Shown here piece after piece: positions 43,218 to 52,467 of a stretch of DNA of 64,000 nucleotides. The stretch is from the NCBI GenBank assembly GCA_950054155.1, contig CATLOT010000010.1:39201-103200 (forward strand). The letters are read 5' to 3'. The notes below the pieces were generated by a model that worked only from the letters and a program-made list of their open reading frames with translations, was not told where the DNA came from and searched no databases. A program made the translations under genes and the position numbers. Every line of letters begins with the position of its first letter. Position 1 is the stretch's first letter. This DNA comes from an uncultured Bacteriovoracaceae bacterium (GTDB taxonomy: Bacteria > Bdellovibrionota > Bacteriovoracia > Bacteriovoracales > Bacteriovoracaceae).

Positions 43218-44177
43218 ATGACGACTCTTCAGAGCACGAGCACCCAGAGCATGGGGCTTGAGTGGATTAATGAATACATCCAGTGGATCAAGGGCATTCT
43301 TGCGAGCCTTAACTCCCTTCTTCAAAATCTTGCCAAAGCTCCCGCCGCTGTTAAGAACCTTGCTCTTGTTGCTGTCTTTCTTCTCGTCGTTGAAGGAGCT
43401 CAGTATAGTGCTACGGGCAGCTATACCTATCATCAAATGAGTCAAGGTCCAGTTTATGGTCCGCCTCTTAAACCAGCTTTTATCGCCCAGCCTTATTATA
43501 GTTTTCATAAAGTAGGGGCAAGTTTTGGCGCTGGTTTTCCTTTGTGGCGCCTAAGTGAATTATCAAGAAGCCAGATTGAAGGAATGATCATTCAAGGAGC
43601 TCCAAGGAATCTTAGAAAAGGATTAAGAAAGTATCTTCAACTTGGTTTTCATTTTGCTCAAGAGTATCAAGTTGATCCTTTTTGGGTGCTCTCGATTATG
43701 TGGGTGGAGAGTCACTATAACTCTCAAGTCAAATCTCCAGTGAATGCTTATGGACTTATGCAGTTGATGCCCCAGACGAGCCACTGGCTTAACCAACTTC
43801 TTGACCGCACCATGAGTCCAAGTTTGGCCTATGAATTAAGAAAGGATCCCGTTCACAATGTTCAATTGGGGACCTTCTATCTGCAAAGACTTCTTAAAAA
43901 ATTCAATGGAAATTATGTCCATGCCACAGTCGCTTATAATATGGGCCCAGGTTACACTAAGCGTCGCCTTCGCTGGGGTCTTCCTGTTGGCACAAAGAAC
44001 CTCTATCTCAACAAAGTGAGAAGGGCCTATCGCCACCTCACTCGTGGAGTCAATAAGCACTTTCGCTCGATCGCTCCAACTTATACGAATACTTATGTTT
44101 ATCCTTTGCGTTATGACCCCCTGGCCCAAGGAAATGCTTTTCACATGGGTTCAGTTCTTGTTACCCTCAGCAATTAG
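43218..44177 (+). CDS. Membrane-anchored lytic transglycosylase (SLT domain)
   Basis: A 319-residue peptidoglycan lytic transglycosylase. A signal anchor spans about 46-62. The SLT domain (about 140-270) has catalytic Glu164 in MWVESHYN, then NAYGLMQLMPQT and VAYNMGPG, all family hallmarks. A basic C-terminal tail follows. The ATG at 43218 is chosen because AAGGGG (43205-43210) lies seven bases before it; upstream starts at 43185 and 43212 are less well placed. It precedes cmk by 27 bases. Confidence 0.9.
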   Translation: MTTLQSTSTQSMGLEWINEYIQWIKGILASLNSLLQNLAKAPAAVKNLALVAVFLLVVEGAQYSATGSYTYHQMSQGPVYGPPLKPAFIAQPYYSFHKVGASFGAGFPLWRLSELSRSQIEGMIIQGAPRNLRKGLRKYLQLGFHFAQEYQVDPFWVLSIMWVESHYNSQVKSPVNAYGLMQLMPQTSHWLNQLLDRTMSPSLAYELRKDPVHNVQLGTFYLQRLLKKFNGNYVHATVAYNMGPGYTKRRLRWGLPVGTKNLYLNKVRRAYRHLTRGVNKHFRSIAPTYTNTYVYPLRYDPLAQGNAFHMGSVLVTLSN

Positions 44178-44204
44178 TTCGTAAAGTTTTTCACTGGAAG
44201 ATTT

Positions 44205-44891
44205 ATGCAAAAAGTTATTGCGATCGATGGTCCAAGCGGCTCGGGTAAATCCACTATGGCCAAGAACTTGGCCAAAGAGCTTAATATTCTCTATATCGAC
44301 ACCGGTGCCATGTATCGCGCACTGGCCTACTTCGCTTCTCTTAAAGATATTCCTTTTCAAGAGGGCGAAAGTCTTACGCGCTATTTAAACGACCTCACCA
44401 TTGAATATGGCAATGAAGATGCTCTGATTCGCCTCGATGGAGAGGATCTTAGCCAAAAGATTAGAGAGCATCAGGTGAGTGCTCTTGCTAGTCAATTCTC
44501 TCAACTTCCCAGTGTTCGAAAGTTTCTGATTGGTTTTCAAAGAGATCTTGGTCAAAAGACAATCTGTGTGATGGAAGGGCGTGATATTAGCACGGTGGTC
44601 TTTCCTGAAGCTTTTTGTAAGATCTTTGTTACCGCCAGTGCGGAGGTTCGCGCCAAGAGGCGTCTTAGCCAGCTGGTGGAGACGGGCAAGGATGAGGGCA
44701 TTTCTTTTGAACAAGTGTTAAAAGATGTTGAGGAGAGAGACCGCCTTGATATTGAGAGGGAAGTTTCCCCCTTAAAAGTTGCTGAGGATGCAGTTGTGGT
44801 CGATACCAGTGACCTGAGTCCCGCTGATGTTCTTAAGCGCCTTATTGAAATCTCTCAAGAGAAGGCCAAGGGCCACAATCTTTCTCTATGA
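44205..44891 (+). CDS. cmk: Cytidylate kinase
   Basis: Phosphorylates CMP and dCMP in pyrimidine nucleotide synthesis. The 228-residue protein has the P-loop IDGPSGSGKST, then YIDTGAMYRALAYF for substrate binding and CVMEGRDISTVVFP in the core. AQRRLxx-type lid residues appear as VRAKRRLSQL. Length and motifs are standard. Its stop overlaps the next start by four bases (ATGA), starting an operon with heptose genes. Confidence 0.97.
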   Translation: MQKVIAIDGPSGSGKSTMAKNLAKELNILYIDTGAMYRALAYFASLKDIPFQEGESLTRYLNDLTIEYGNEDALIRLDGEDLSQKIREHQVSALASQFSQLPSVRKFLIGFQRDLGQKTICVMEGRDISTVVFPEAFCKIFVTASAEVRAKRRLSQLVETGKDEGISFEQVLKDVEERDRLDIEREVSPLKVAEDAVVVDTSDLSPADVLKRLIEISQEKAKGHNLSL

Positions 44892-45955
44892 AAATTCTTA
44901 TCAACAGAACGGACGCTATCGGAGACTGCCTCTTAAGCACTCCCTTAGCGCGGTTGTTAAAAGATAAAATTAAAGATGAGTCTGTAGAAATCACGTTCTT
45001 AGTCTCTCCTCGCAGTGGCGATCTTATCGGTCTTTGTGAGGGAATTGATAAAGTTGTGATCTATGATCCTAAGTGGTCATGGTTTAAAAGACTTCATTTC
45101 TTAGGAGAGCTCTTTAAGAAAGAGCGTTATGATGTTTTCTTTCACTTAGGAGGCGCTCTTTTACCTCTTTATCAAGCGTGGAAAGCACGTATAAGAATCC
45201 GGGCGGGTCTTCAGTCAAAGTGGGCCACCTTCTTATTTCTTAATAAGGGACAAAGGCAAAGCCGTCGTCTCGTTACCATGCATGAGAGTGATTACAATAT
45301 GGACCTCGCCCAGGCCCTTGGTATTCACCGGCATGGGGAGAGGTTAGAGGCTCATGGGCCAAAATTAAATGTTTCAAAAGATGAGGGACTCAAGGCCCGA
45401 AGAGAAGAGGGAATTGAGGATCATAAAAAGCTGGTGATCGTTCACCCTGGTATGAGTGGCCATACCCTTAATTGGGCCTCTCGTAATTATGGTCGTCTCA
45501 TCGAGAGACTTTATGAAGACGATCGCGAAGCCTACCGCTTTATTGTGAGCTACACGCCAAGTGATGGCCCTTATCTTGAAGGTCTTAAAGACTACATCAG
45601 CTCAAGCGAAGATCTCCAAAGAGAAGTTCTCTTCTTTGATGGAAGTAAGAAGGGTCTTATTCATTTCACACACCTTCTTACAGGGGCTGATCTTTTCATT
45701 GGTCCCTCCACTGGGACAACTCATATGGCCAATGCCTTAGGAGTTGCTCAGGTCGGTATTTATTCACCCATAAAAGTTCAATCGAGTCACCGTTGGGGTC
45801 CCTACCGTCGCGATAAGAAGGCCCAAGTGGTCGTTCCTGATGTGGTTTGTGGTGAGTCGACACAATGTGCTGGCGCGATTTGCCCGTACTATGAGTGTAT
45901 GGCTAAAATAGAGGTGGAAGATATTTTTAAGGCGGCCAAAAGGGCGCTCAAATAA
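44888..45955 (+). CDS. Glycosyltransferase family 9 (ADP-heptosyltransferase type)
   Basis: A 355-residue GT9 enzyme, probably adding heptose to the LPS inner core. NRTDAIGDCLLSTPLARLL is the family N-terminal signature with the catalytic Asp, and GPSTGTTHMANALGVAQVGI is the ADP-heptose-binding motif near the end. Position between cmk and a heptose kinase gene supports the heptose link. Which heptosyltransferase (WaaC, WaaF or WaaQ type) cannot be told. Confidence 0.88.
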   Translation: MKILINRTDAIGDCLLSTPLARLLKDKIKDESVEITFLVSPRSGDLIGLCEGIDKVVIYDPKWSWFKRLHFLGELFKKERYDVFFHLGGALLPLYQAWKARIRIRAGLQSKWATFLFLNKGQRQSRRLVTMHESDYNMDLAQALGIHRHGERLEAHGPKLNVSKDEGLKARREEGIEDHKKLVIVHPGMSGHTLNWASRNYGRLIERLYEDDREAYRFIVSYTPSDGPYLEGLKDYISSSEDLQREVLFFDGSKKGLIHFTHLLTGADLFIGPSTGTTHMANALGVAQVGIYSPIKVQSSHRWGPYRRDKKAQVVVPDVVCGESTQCAGAICPYYECMAKIEVEDIFKAAKRALK

Positions 45956-45966
45956 AGAGGCATTTA

Positions 45967-46989
45967 GTGAATCTTATTCAAGAAAAACGATTTAAAGAAA
46001 TAACGAGTGAATTTTCTAAACTCAAACCTATCATCATCGTTGGTGATGTAGGCATTGATAAATACACATTAGGCGATGTCACTCGCATATCTCCGGAAGC
46101 TCCCGTTCCTGTGGTTCACGTGCAAAGGGAATGGGAGAAGCTAGGGCTTGCGGCCAATATTGGTCACAACCTGCAATCCCTTGGAATTGAGGGGACTCTC
46201 TGTGGGGTGGTTGGAAATGATATTCGCGCTCCAAGGTTTGATAGCCTTCTTGAAGCTGAAAATCTTAAGACCTGGGGGATCGTAAGAGATCCCTCACGAC
46301 CCACTATTTTTAAAGAGCGGATCACTACTGGCACTCAGCAAATTTGCCGCATTGATTATGAAGATGACCTTCCCATTTCTAGTGAGGTTGAAAGCACTTT
46401 AATTGAGAGGGTCGGTGACTTTCTTGATGATCACTCTGGCGTTATTCTTGAAGATTATGCCAAGGGGACAATGACCAAGGAAGTGATTAGAAAATGCATT
46501 GAAATGGCCCGTGAAAAAGAGAAGCTTGTCTTTGTTGATCCTGGCGTGAGCACTCCTCCTGAGTATTATAAAGGCTGCTACCTTTTAAAACCCAATCTTA
46601 AAGAGGCGCGCCTTATGGTGGAGAGTCTTGGTTACACTTATAAGAAGAAGACTCTAGAAGAGAAGGCCGTGATCCTCGCTGATAAACTTGAAGTTGAAAA
46701 GCTTGTGATCACTCTTGGACCGGAGGGGATGGCCCTTCTGGATACGGCCGGTGATGGAAAGCTTGAAGTGATTCCAACTGTAGCCCAAGAGGTCTTTGAT
46801 GTGAGTGGAGCAGGGGATACGACGATCAGTCTTCTCGCCTCCGCTCTCTTATGTGGAGCAACTCTCAATGAGGCCGCATGGATTGGTAATTGTGGAGCAG
46901 GGGTTGTCGTTGCGAAGAAGGGAACCGCCACTGTTAATAGGGAAGAGCTTTTCACATTTTATCATAAGGTGCTTGAGCGCTATCAATGA
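45967..46989 (+). CDS. rfaE1: D-glycero-beta-D-manno-heptose-7-phosphate kinase
   Basis: A 340-residue PfkB-type kinase that makes heptose 1,7-bisphosphate on the way to ADP-heptose. VGDVGIDKYTLGDVTRISPE is the RfaE signature, and FDVSGAGDTTISLLASAL carries the catalytic Asp and anion hole of ribokinase-type enzymes. The nucleotidyltransferase half found in bifunctional HldE is absent, so this is the single-domain form. Start is GTG with AGAGG upstream. The end overlaps the DUF4416 gene by four bases. Confidence 0.93.
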   Translation: MNLIQEKRFKEITSEFSKLKPIIIVGDVGIDKYTLGDVTRISPEAPVPVVHVQREWEKLGLAANIGHNLQSLGIEGTLCGVVGNDIRAPRFDSLLEAENLKTWGIVRDPSRPTIFKERITTGTQQICRIDYEDDLPISSEVESTLIERVGDFLDDHSGVILEDYAKGTMTKEVIRKCIEMAREKEKLVFVDPGVSTPPEYYKGCYLLKPNLKEARLMVESLGYTYKKKTLEEKAVILADKLEVEKLVITLGPEGMALLDTAGDGKLEVIPTVAQEVFDVSGAGDTTISLLASALLCGATLNEAAWIGNCGAGVVVAKKGTATVNREELFTFYHKVLERYQ

Positions 46990-47543
46990 GCACTCCCCTT
47001 GCACCCACCCTTGTTAGACCCTTTGTCGCTGTTCTCTTTAATAAGCTGGTGATCTCAAAAGAGGAGGTCCTCGAGGACCTCGATGAACTTTGGCCAATTT
47101 TTTCAAGAGGTCATGTCAGTGACGAAGGTCACTATTCCCTTGGTGACTATTACTCAAAGGAGATGGGCGCTTCTGAAGAGTTACTACGCTTTTGGGTTTT
47201 CTTTGATGATCTCATCGATAGGGATGAACTTGTAAGACTTAAAGTTGAAAGTAATGTTAGGGAAGAAGTGCTAAAGGGCCAGAGAAAAGGGCGCATCGTC
47301 AATTTTGATCCTGGATACGTTGCCCTTGAGCAAATGGTTCTCGCAACAGGAAAACCCTATGGGCATCGCCTTTTTCTTGGTCGTCATCAAAAGGTTGGCA
47401 TTTACGCAGAGCTTACTTACCTCTTTGAAAATAAGAAGTTTAAAACATTACCTTGGAGCTATCCCGATTATTGTGAGGATCACGTTATTTCACTCTTTGA
47501 AGGGCAAAGAAAAGAGCTTCATAAGGCCTTGAAGAGACTTTAA
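46986..47543 (+). CDS. DUF4416 family protein
   Basis: A 185-residue protein matching the DUF4416 pattern: YYSKEMGASEELLRFWVFF, then GRIVNFDPGYVALEQMVLAT, and LPWSYPDYCEDHVI near the C-terminus. The family is of unknown function and common in delta-type proteobacteria, often near LPS or nucleotide genes. It starts within the last codons of rfaE1. Confidence 0.8.
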   Translation: MSTPLAPTLVRPFVAVLFNKLVISKEEVLEDLDELWPIFSRGHVSDEGHYSLGDYYSKEMGASEELLRFWVFFDDLIDRDELVRLKVESNVREEVLKGQRKGRIVNFDPGYVALEQMVLATGKPYGHRLFLGRHQKVGIYAELTYLFENKKFKTLPWSYPDYCEDHVISLFEGQRKELHKALKRL

Positions 47544-47554
47544 ATCATTGAAAA

Positions 47555-47574
47555 TGTGTCAATTCGATGACACA
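47555..47574. promoter_or_regulatory. Inverted repeat upstream of pheS
   Basis: TGTGTCA and TGACACA form perfect seven-base arms around a six-base centre, 36 bases before the pheS ATG. It could be an operator or a hairpin in the leader; there is no poly-T tract to make it a terminator and no T-box features. Confidence 0.4.
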
Positions 47575-47609
47575 ATGACCGCCAAACTCATTACATATCG
47601 AGGATTGAA

Positions 47610-48671
47610 ATGATTGAACAATTGGATTCCTTATCTGCGGAATTTGTCGGTGCCCTTGAATCTCTTAATGATGAAGCGGCCATTTTAAAATTAAAGAGTG
47701 AGTACCTAGGAAAGAAAGGTAAAGTGAGCGAGATCCTTAAGGGATTAAGAAACGCGACGGCCGATGAAAGAAAAGTCATTGGGCCTAAGGCAAATGGTCT
47801 CAAAGAAGAGATCAATCAGCTTGTCGCGACGAAGCTTCAAAAAATAGAACTAGAAGTTATTAATAAGAAGTTAGAAAAGAATAAAATTGACCTTTCTAAT
47901 AGAGACGAGCTTTGGCTTCAAAAGCTCAATCACGGAGGTGTTCATCCTAGAACACTTATTCAACGTGAAATTGAGGATGTCTTTTTAAGCATGGGATTTG
48001 AAGTTCTTGATGGGCCTCATATCGAAGATGAGTTTCATAATTTTGAAGCTCTTAATATTCCCTCTGATCACCCTGCACGTGACATGCAAGATACCTTTTG
48101 GTTCCATGATCCTCAAAGTGATGAAAAAGAGAAGAAACTGCTTCGTACCCACACGTCAACAATTCAAGTGCGCGGTATGAGAGAGCGTAAGCCTCCTTTT
48201 CGTTTTATCGCCCCCGGAACAGTCTTTCGTTGTGAAAGAACTGATGCCAGTCACGAGATGGTCTTTAATCAACTTGAAGGGATGATGGTTGGAAAGGATA
48301 TCAGTGTTGGTAACCTCATCTACTTTATGAAAACACTTCTTAAGGAAATCTTTCAAAAGGAAGTTGAAGTGCGTCTTAGACCAGGCTTCTTTCCCTTTGT
48401 TGAGCCTGGTTTTGAACTCGATATTCAATGTCTTATTTGTAAGGGCAAAGGATGTAGCGTCTGTAAGAAGACAGGCTGGGTTGAACTCCTTCCTTGTGGC
48501 ATGGTTCACCCCAATGTCTTAAAGGCCGGTGGTATTGACCCTGATGAATACAATGGTTTTGCCTTTGGTCTAGGTCTCGATCGCCTCGTTATGATGAGGT
48601 ATGGCATCGATGATATTCGTCACCTCAACAGTGGTGATCTGCGTTTTAACTCTCAATTTCAGGCCTATTAA
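47610..48671 (+). CDS. pheS: Phenylalanyl-tRNA synthetase alpha subunit
   Basis: Alpha chain of the heterotetrameric class II synthetase. The N-terminal coiled coil (1-95) is followed by the catalytic core: GPHIEDEFHNFEALNIP (motif 1 region), RFIAPGTVFRCERTDASH (motif 2) and FGLGLDRLVMMRYGIDDIR (motif 3). A CxxCxxxxCxxC cluster (Cys274, 277, 282, 285) lies before the last strands, as in some bacterial PheS. Length of 353 is normal. Forms an operon with pheT. Confidence 0.97.
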   Translation: MIEQLDSLSAEFVGALESLNDEAAILKLKSEYLGKKGKVSEILKGLRNATADERKVIGPKANGLKEEINQLVATKLQKIELEVINKKLEKNKIDLSNRDELWLQKLNHGGVHPRTLIQREIEDVFLSMGFEVLDGPHIEDEFHNFEALNIPSDHPARDMQDTFWFHDPQSDEKEKKLLRTHTSTIQVRGMRERKPPFRFIAPGTVFRCERTDASHEMVFNQLEGMMVGKDISVGNLIYFMKTLLKEIFQKEVEVRLRPGFFPFVEPGFELDIQCLICKGKGCSVCKKTGWVELLPCGMVHPNVLKAGGIDPDEYNGFAFGLGLDRLVMMRYGIDDIRHLNSGDLRFNSQFQAY

Positions 48672-48685
48672 GGATAGGGGTAGAT

Positions 48686-51109
48686 ATGCTTATTTCATTA
48701 GATTGGATCAAAGATTTTTCAAAACTTCCAAGCAACATTTCACCCCAAGACCTTGGGTTGCGCCTCACGATGGGGACAGCTGAAGTTGAAGGGGTTGAGG
48801 TTGTAAATGGTTTTTGGAAGAAGATTAAAGTTGTTGAGGTGACAGAGAAGGTCCCTCACCCCGAAGCCGATAAATTAAACCTGGTTACTTTTAAACTTAA
48901 CGAAGAAGAAACCTTTCAGGTGGTTTGTGGTGCGAGTAATGTGAGAGTCGGAATGAAAGCGGCCTTCGCACCGATTGGCACCACTCTACCTATTGGTCTT
49001 ACCCTTGAGCCTCGTAAGATTAGGGGAGTTTTATCTGAAGGAATGCTCTGCTCTGAAGAGGAACTCGGTCTCAGTGAGAGTAGTGAAGGCATTCTTGATA
49101 TGCCCGCTGATACTCCTCTTGGCGTGACTCTTGAAACCCTATGGGAAAAGAAAGAGGATGTCCTCTTTGATATTGATAATAAATCCCTGACTCATAGACC
49201 AGATCTCTGGGGGCATTACGGGATGGCCCGTGAGTTTTCGGCCCTCTATGAGAGTGATCTTGAGAATCCTTTTGATGAATCTTGGTCTCAAAAGATGGAA
49301 GCGCTCTTTAATGAGGAGAGTGCTCCTATGGGGGTCAGTGTTCATGAGGACTCAAGCTGTCTTGGTTACTATGGACTTAGTTTAGATAATATTAAAGTTG
49401 AAGAATCTCCTTCATGGATAAAAGACCGCCTCTTGGCGGTGGGCCTACGTCCCATCAATAATATTGTTGATATCAGCAATTACGTCATGCTTGAACTTGG
49501 TATGCCTCTTCATATCTTTGATCGAGATCTCATCAAAGGAGACAAAGTTGTCATTAAAGAAGTAGGGGAAGAGACTTCCTTTACCACCCTTGATGAAGTG
49601 GAGCGAAAACTTTTGGCAGGGGACACTGTAATTAGTGACGAGGAGAAGCCTCTTGTTCTCGCGGGTATAATGGGTGGACTTAATAGTGGTGTTAATGACA
49701 AGACTGATAAAATCTTTATTGAAGTCGCCAATTGGCAGGCCGCTCGTGTGAGAAAGACTTCAACTCGCTTAGGGCTTCGCACGGACAGTTCGATGCGCTA
49801 CGAGAAGACGTTGGACTCTAACCTTATGTACAGAACTCTTCTTCGCACGGTTGAACTAGTAAAGAAAGTCTGTCCCGAAGCCCAAGTCATTGGGAAACCC
49901 CAGTATGATGGCCAGGATCTTAGCAAAGATAATCCCCTTAAAATTGATATCTCAGTTGAGGTGATTAATAAGACGCTAGGGGCTGAAATTTCAACTAAGA
50001 AGATAATCGATATCCTTGAAAGACTCGACTTTGGAATTGTTCATAAAGAGGAAACTCTTGAGGTAACCGTACCTACCTACCGTTCCACTAAGGATATCGA
50101 GTGTGTTGCTGATATCATTGAGGAAGTGGGTAGAGTTATTGGTTACGATAATATCGAACCTCAGAACCCTCTTTTAAATGTAGAGCCCGTTAGGCTTAAT
50201 CCCCTTCAGGAATTAAGACGAAAGGCCCAGGACTTTCTCACACTTCATACGCAATCCTTTGAACTTAATACCTACCCCATGGTTGGACAGGCCCTCCTTA
50301 AGAAGGCAAGCTGGCCAGGTAGCGAATTGAAACTTCTTAACAGCCTCTCTGTTGATCAAAGCGAAATGCGCTCAAGCTTAATTCCAAACTTCCTCGAAGT
50401 TGTTGCTATGAATGCTAAAAACTTTGACAGGGGTCGCTTCTTTGAGTGGGGCAGAACTTATCATCATGAGAAAGAAGGTTATGCGAGTGAAAAGCATATT
50501 CTTGGGATCGCTTACTTTGATAAGGAAGAGAGTCAGATTCTTAACCTTCTCAACGATACTCAAAGGCTTACGAAGTTCTTAAATCTTCCCATTGATATCG
50601 CTGATAAGCACCCTAAGTTTAAAAATGAGCTTGTAGATGAGGAATGGATTGGACTTCACCCTTTTGAATTTAAGAATCTTAGAGTGATGGGGAAAATGAA
50701 GGGCTGTGTGATGAGTGTTCATCCTGCGCTTCTTAAGCAATTTAAGATTAAAGGCCATGTTTCCATTGCTTTGATTGATATGACAGGCTTTGAAAAAAAT
50801 GCTCCTAAAGCAAAGGTCAGCTATAAGCCTCTTGCAAAATTTCCTTCAAGCCGGTTTGACTACACAGTGGTGATGAATACTGAGCAGAACCTTGATCAAA
50901 TCTTCTCAGCCTTAAAGAAAGTTAAGCTGGCGGTTAAGTGCGACCATAAATTGGTAACAACCTACCAACCTGATCAGGAAACCTATGTCACGATGGCCGC
51001 AATTCTCTCTGATCCGCAGAAAACTTTGCCGGGAGAGATCATTAAAGAGTGTGAAGAAAAAATCATAAATGCTCTTAAGAAAGCAGGTTTTCCGCTAAAA
51101 GAAGGCTAA
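48686..51109 (+). CDS. pheT: Phenylalanyl-tRNA synthetase beta subunit
   Basis: Beta chain of PheRS. Domains in order: an N-terminal tRNA-binding OB fold (about 40-150, HPEADKLNLV and VCGASNVRVGMKAAFA), B3/B4 editing domain, B5 domain (about 400-480), catalytic-like core and a C-terminal FDX-ACB anticodon-binding domain (from about 710, PLAKFPSSRFDYTVV). The 807-residue length is typical. It starts 14 bases after pheS with AGGGG upstream. A terminator-like hairpin follows. Confidence 0.97.
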   Translation: MLISLDWIKDFSKLPSNISPQDLGLRLTMGTAEVEGVEVVNGFWKKIKVVEVTEKVPHPEADKLNLVTFKLNEEETFQVVCGASNVRVGMKAAFAPIGTTLPIGLTLEPRKIRGVLSEGMLCSEEELGLSESSEGILDMPADTPLGVTLETLWEKKEDVLFDIDNKSLTHRPDLWGHYGMAREFSALYESDLENPFDESWSQKMEALFNEESAPMGVSVHEDSSCLGYYGLSLDNIKVEESPSWIKDRLLAVGLRPINNIVDISNYVMLELGMPLHIFDRDLIKGDKVVIKEVGEETSFTTLDEVERKLLAGDTVISDEEKPLVLAGIMGGLNSGVNDKTDKIFIEVANWQAARVRKTSTRLGLRTDSSMRYEKTLDSNLMYRTLLRTVELVKKVCPEAQVIGKPQYDGQDLSKDNPLKIDISVEVINKTLGAEISTKKIIDILERLDFGIVHKEETLEVTVPTYRSTKDIECVADIIEEVGRVIGYDNIEPQNPLLNVEPVRLNPLQELRRKAQDFLTLHTQSFELNTYPMVGQALLKKASWPGSELKLLNSLSVDQSEMRSSLIPNFLEVVAMNAKNFDRGRFFEWGRTYHHEKEGYASEKHILGIAYFDKEESQILNLLNDTQRLTKFLNLPIDIADKHPKFKNELVDEEWIGLHPFEFKNLRVMGKMKGCVMSVHPALLKQFKIKGHVSIALIDMTGFEKNAPKAKVSYKPLAKFPSSRFDYTVVMNTEQNLDQIFSALKKVKLAVKCDHKLVTTYQPDQETYVTMAAILSDPQKTLPGEIIKECEEKIINALKKAGFPLKEG

Positions 51110-51138
51110 GTTACTAAAAGTACGATTTTGAATTTTAA

Positions 51139-51167
51139 AGGACCCTTTAACTCTGTTAAGGGGTCTT
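51139..51167 (+). terminator. Intrinsic terminator after pheT
   Basis: A 13-base-pair stem (two G-T pairs) with a TCT loop, 30 bases past the pheT stop, followed by TATTTAT. The only convincing hairpin terminator in the window. Confidence 0.65.
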
Positions 51168-51180
51168 ATTTATAGGCATA

Positions 51181-51202
51181 AAGACCTTAAATAAAAGGTC
51201 TT
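51181..51202 (+). promoter_or_regulatory. Second hairpin at the head of the polysaccharide cluster
   Basis: AAGACCTT and AAGGTCTT form a perfect eight-base stem around AAATAA, 14 bases after the pheT terminator. Without a T tract, it is more likely a leader structure than a terminator. Confidence 0.35.
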
Positions 51203-51366
51203 AAATAACCGAAATAGAAGCGTGTAGTAAGTTTTTTAAGGACTTCGGTATAGGCGCTTTAAAGAAAAAGAACAATATTCAAAAGCAACAAGAAGGATTA
51301 CGACTAGTTAATCCACTTGGTGCGGAGTTTAAGCTCACAAGCGAGTTCTTTGAGAAGAATATAACT

Positions 51367-52467
51367 GTGCCTGATGACATTGGACCAAGTGATGGCCCGG
51401 TGACCCAAGTAAGAGTTTTTAGAAAGAAGGGAATAGAAGTCATTGATCCTCTTAATTTAAGAGATGTGATCATGAACTCCAATGACATTGAAAAAGTCAT
51501 CGTCGAAAAAATTAGTATCAATGAGGCGACACGAGTCAGTCTTCTCTTTGAACCTAATAGTGAAGGCGAGGATGATCTTGGGAGTGAGTTTTTAGCACTT
51601 CAAAATGAAATTGAAGCTAAGGTCTTTGATATTGAAGAACTTGAAAACTTTGTTAATAAGGATTTTCTTAAATGCCCCTCGTCGTCAGAGGAAGCGCCTC
51701 AAGAAGAAGTTGTCACCAAGCAGCCAGCTCCTGAGGTTGAGACACCTTCAGAGAACCTTGGGCTTCTTAAGTTTAAAGGCAATGAAGAGAAGTCTCTTCA
51801 GTATGAAAAGCACACCTTCTCAAAAAAGAAAAAGAAGAAAGCAGGCCATAGTTACTACTATCGCGCAAAAGATCACGTCGAACTTTATAAAGTGGGCAGT
51901 AGTTATCTCAAAGATTTCAAAGCAGGGCTTCGAAGCTTTTCCTTTAGCTCTTGTGGACTAGATGAAGAGAGAGAAAAGACTGTTCTAGGTATCCTTTCTT
52001 TTTTTAATTACCATCAAGACGTCAATATTTGTGTCATCACTAATGATATTGAAAAGTCATTCTATCGTAAGCTTGTAAAAGAATTTATTCCTCGCGAAGA
52101 GGAAGTCTTTAGTGAGGGCTTTGATTTTAATTACTATCAGGCCGAAGGATTTGATGCTGTCGAGTATCGTGACCTTAAGAAGGTTGAGAGGAAGCTTACT
52201 GAGCACAATATCGAAGACTTTATTGATCAGCTCATGGGCCGCTATGACCTCGTTCTTTGGGATCTTCCTCAGCGAGAGATTTTAGATAGTAATAAAGAAC
52301 TTTATTTTCCCATTATTCGCTCTCTTGATAACGTCAGTTTTGTTATTCAAAAGAATGTCTCAAAAATTAGCGATATCAATGAACTCGTGAGTTACTTTAA
52401 TCGCTACCAGATTCCTATAAAAGGGCTTCTCTTTAGTGATTCCTCCAAAGAAGGAGGTTCTAAATGA
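51367..52467 (+). CDS. Degenerate BY-kinase-like protein A of the polysaccharide cluster
   Basis: A 366-residue protein when started at GTG 51367; the frame is open back to 51205 but holds no ATG, GTG or TTG there. The first 130 residues are an unrecognised acidic domain, followed by a Pro/Glu linker and a KKKKKK stretch. Residues about 160-360 resemble the cytoplasmic tyrosine-kinase (CpsD/Wzc) P-loop domain: SFSFSSCGLDEEREKTVLG stands where Walker A should be, with Lys204-Thr205 kept but the glycines lost, and LVLWDLPQ matches the Walker B DxP. Followed by a paralogue with four-base overlap. Probably a non-catalytic regulator of polymerisation; inferred. Confidence 0.65.
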   Translation: MPDDIGPSDGPVTQVRVFRKKGIEVIDPLNLRDVIMNSNDIEKVIVEKISINEATRVSLLFEPNSEGEDDLGSEFLALQNEIEAKVFDIEELENFVNKDFLKCPSSSEEAPQEEVVTKQPAPEVETPSENLGLLKFKGNEEKSLQYEKHTFSKKKKKKAGHSYYYRAKDHVELYKVGSSYLKDFKAGLRSFSFSSCGLDEEREKTVLGILSFFNYHQDVNICVITNDIEKSFYRKLVKEFIPREEEVFSEGFDFNYYQAEGFDAVEYRDLKKVERKLTEHNIEDFIDQLMGRYDLVLWDLPQREILDSNKELYFPIIRSLDNVSFVIQKNVSKISDINELVSYFNRYQIPIKGLLFSDSSKEGGSK

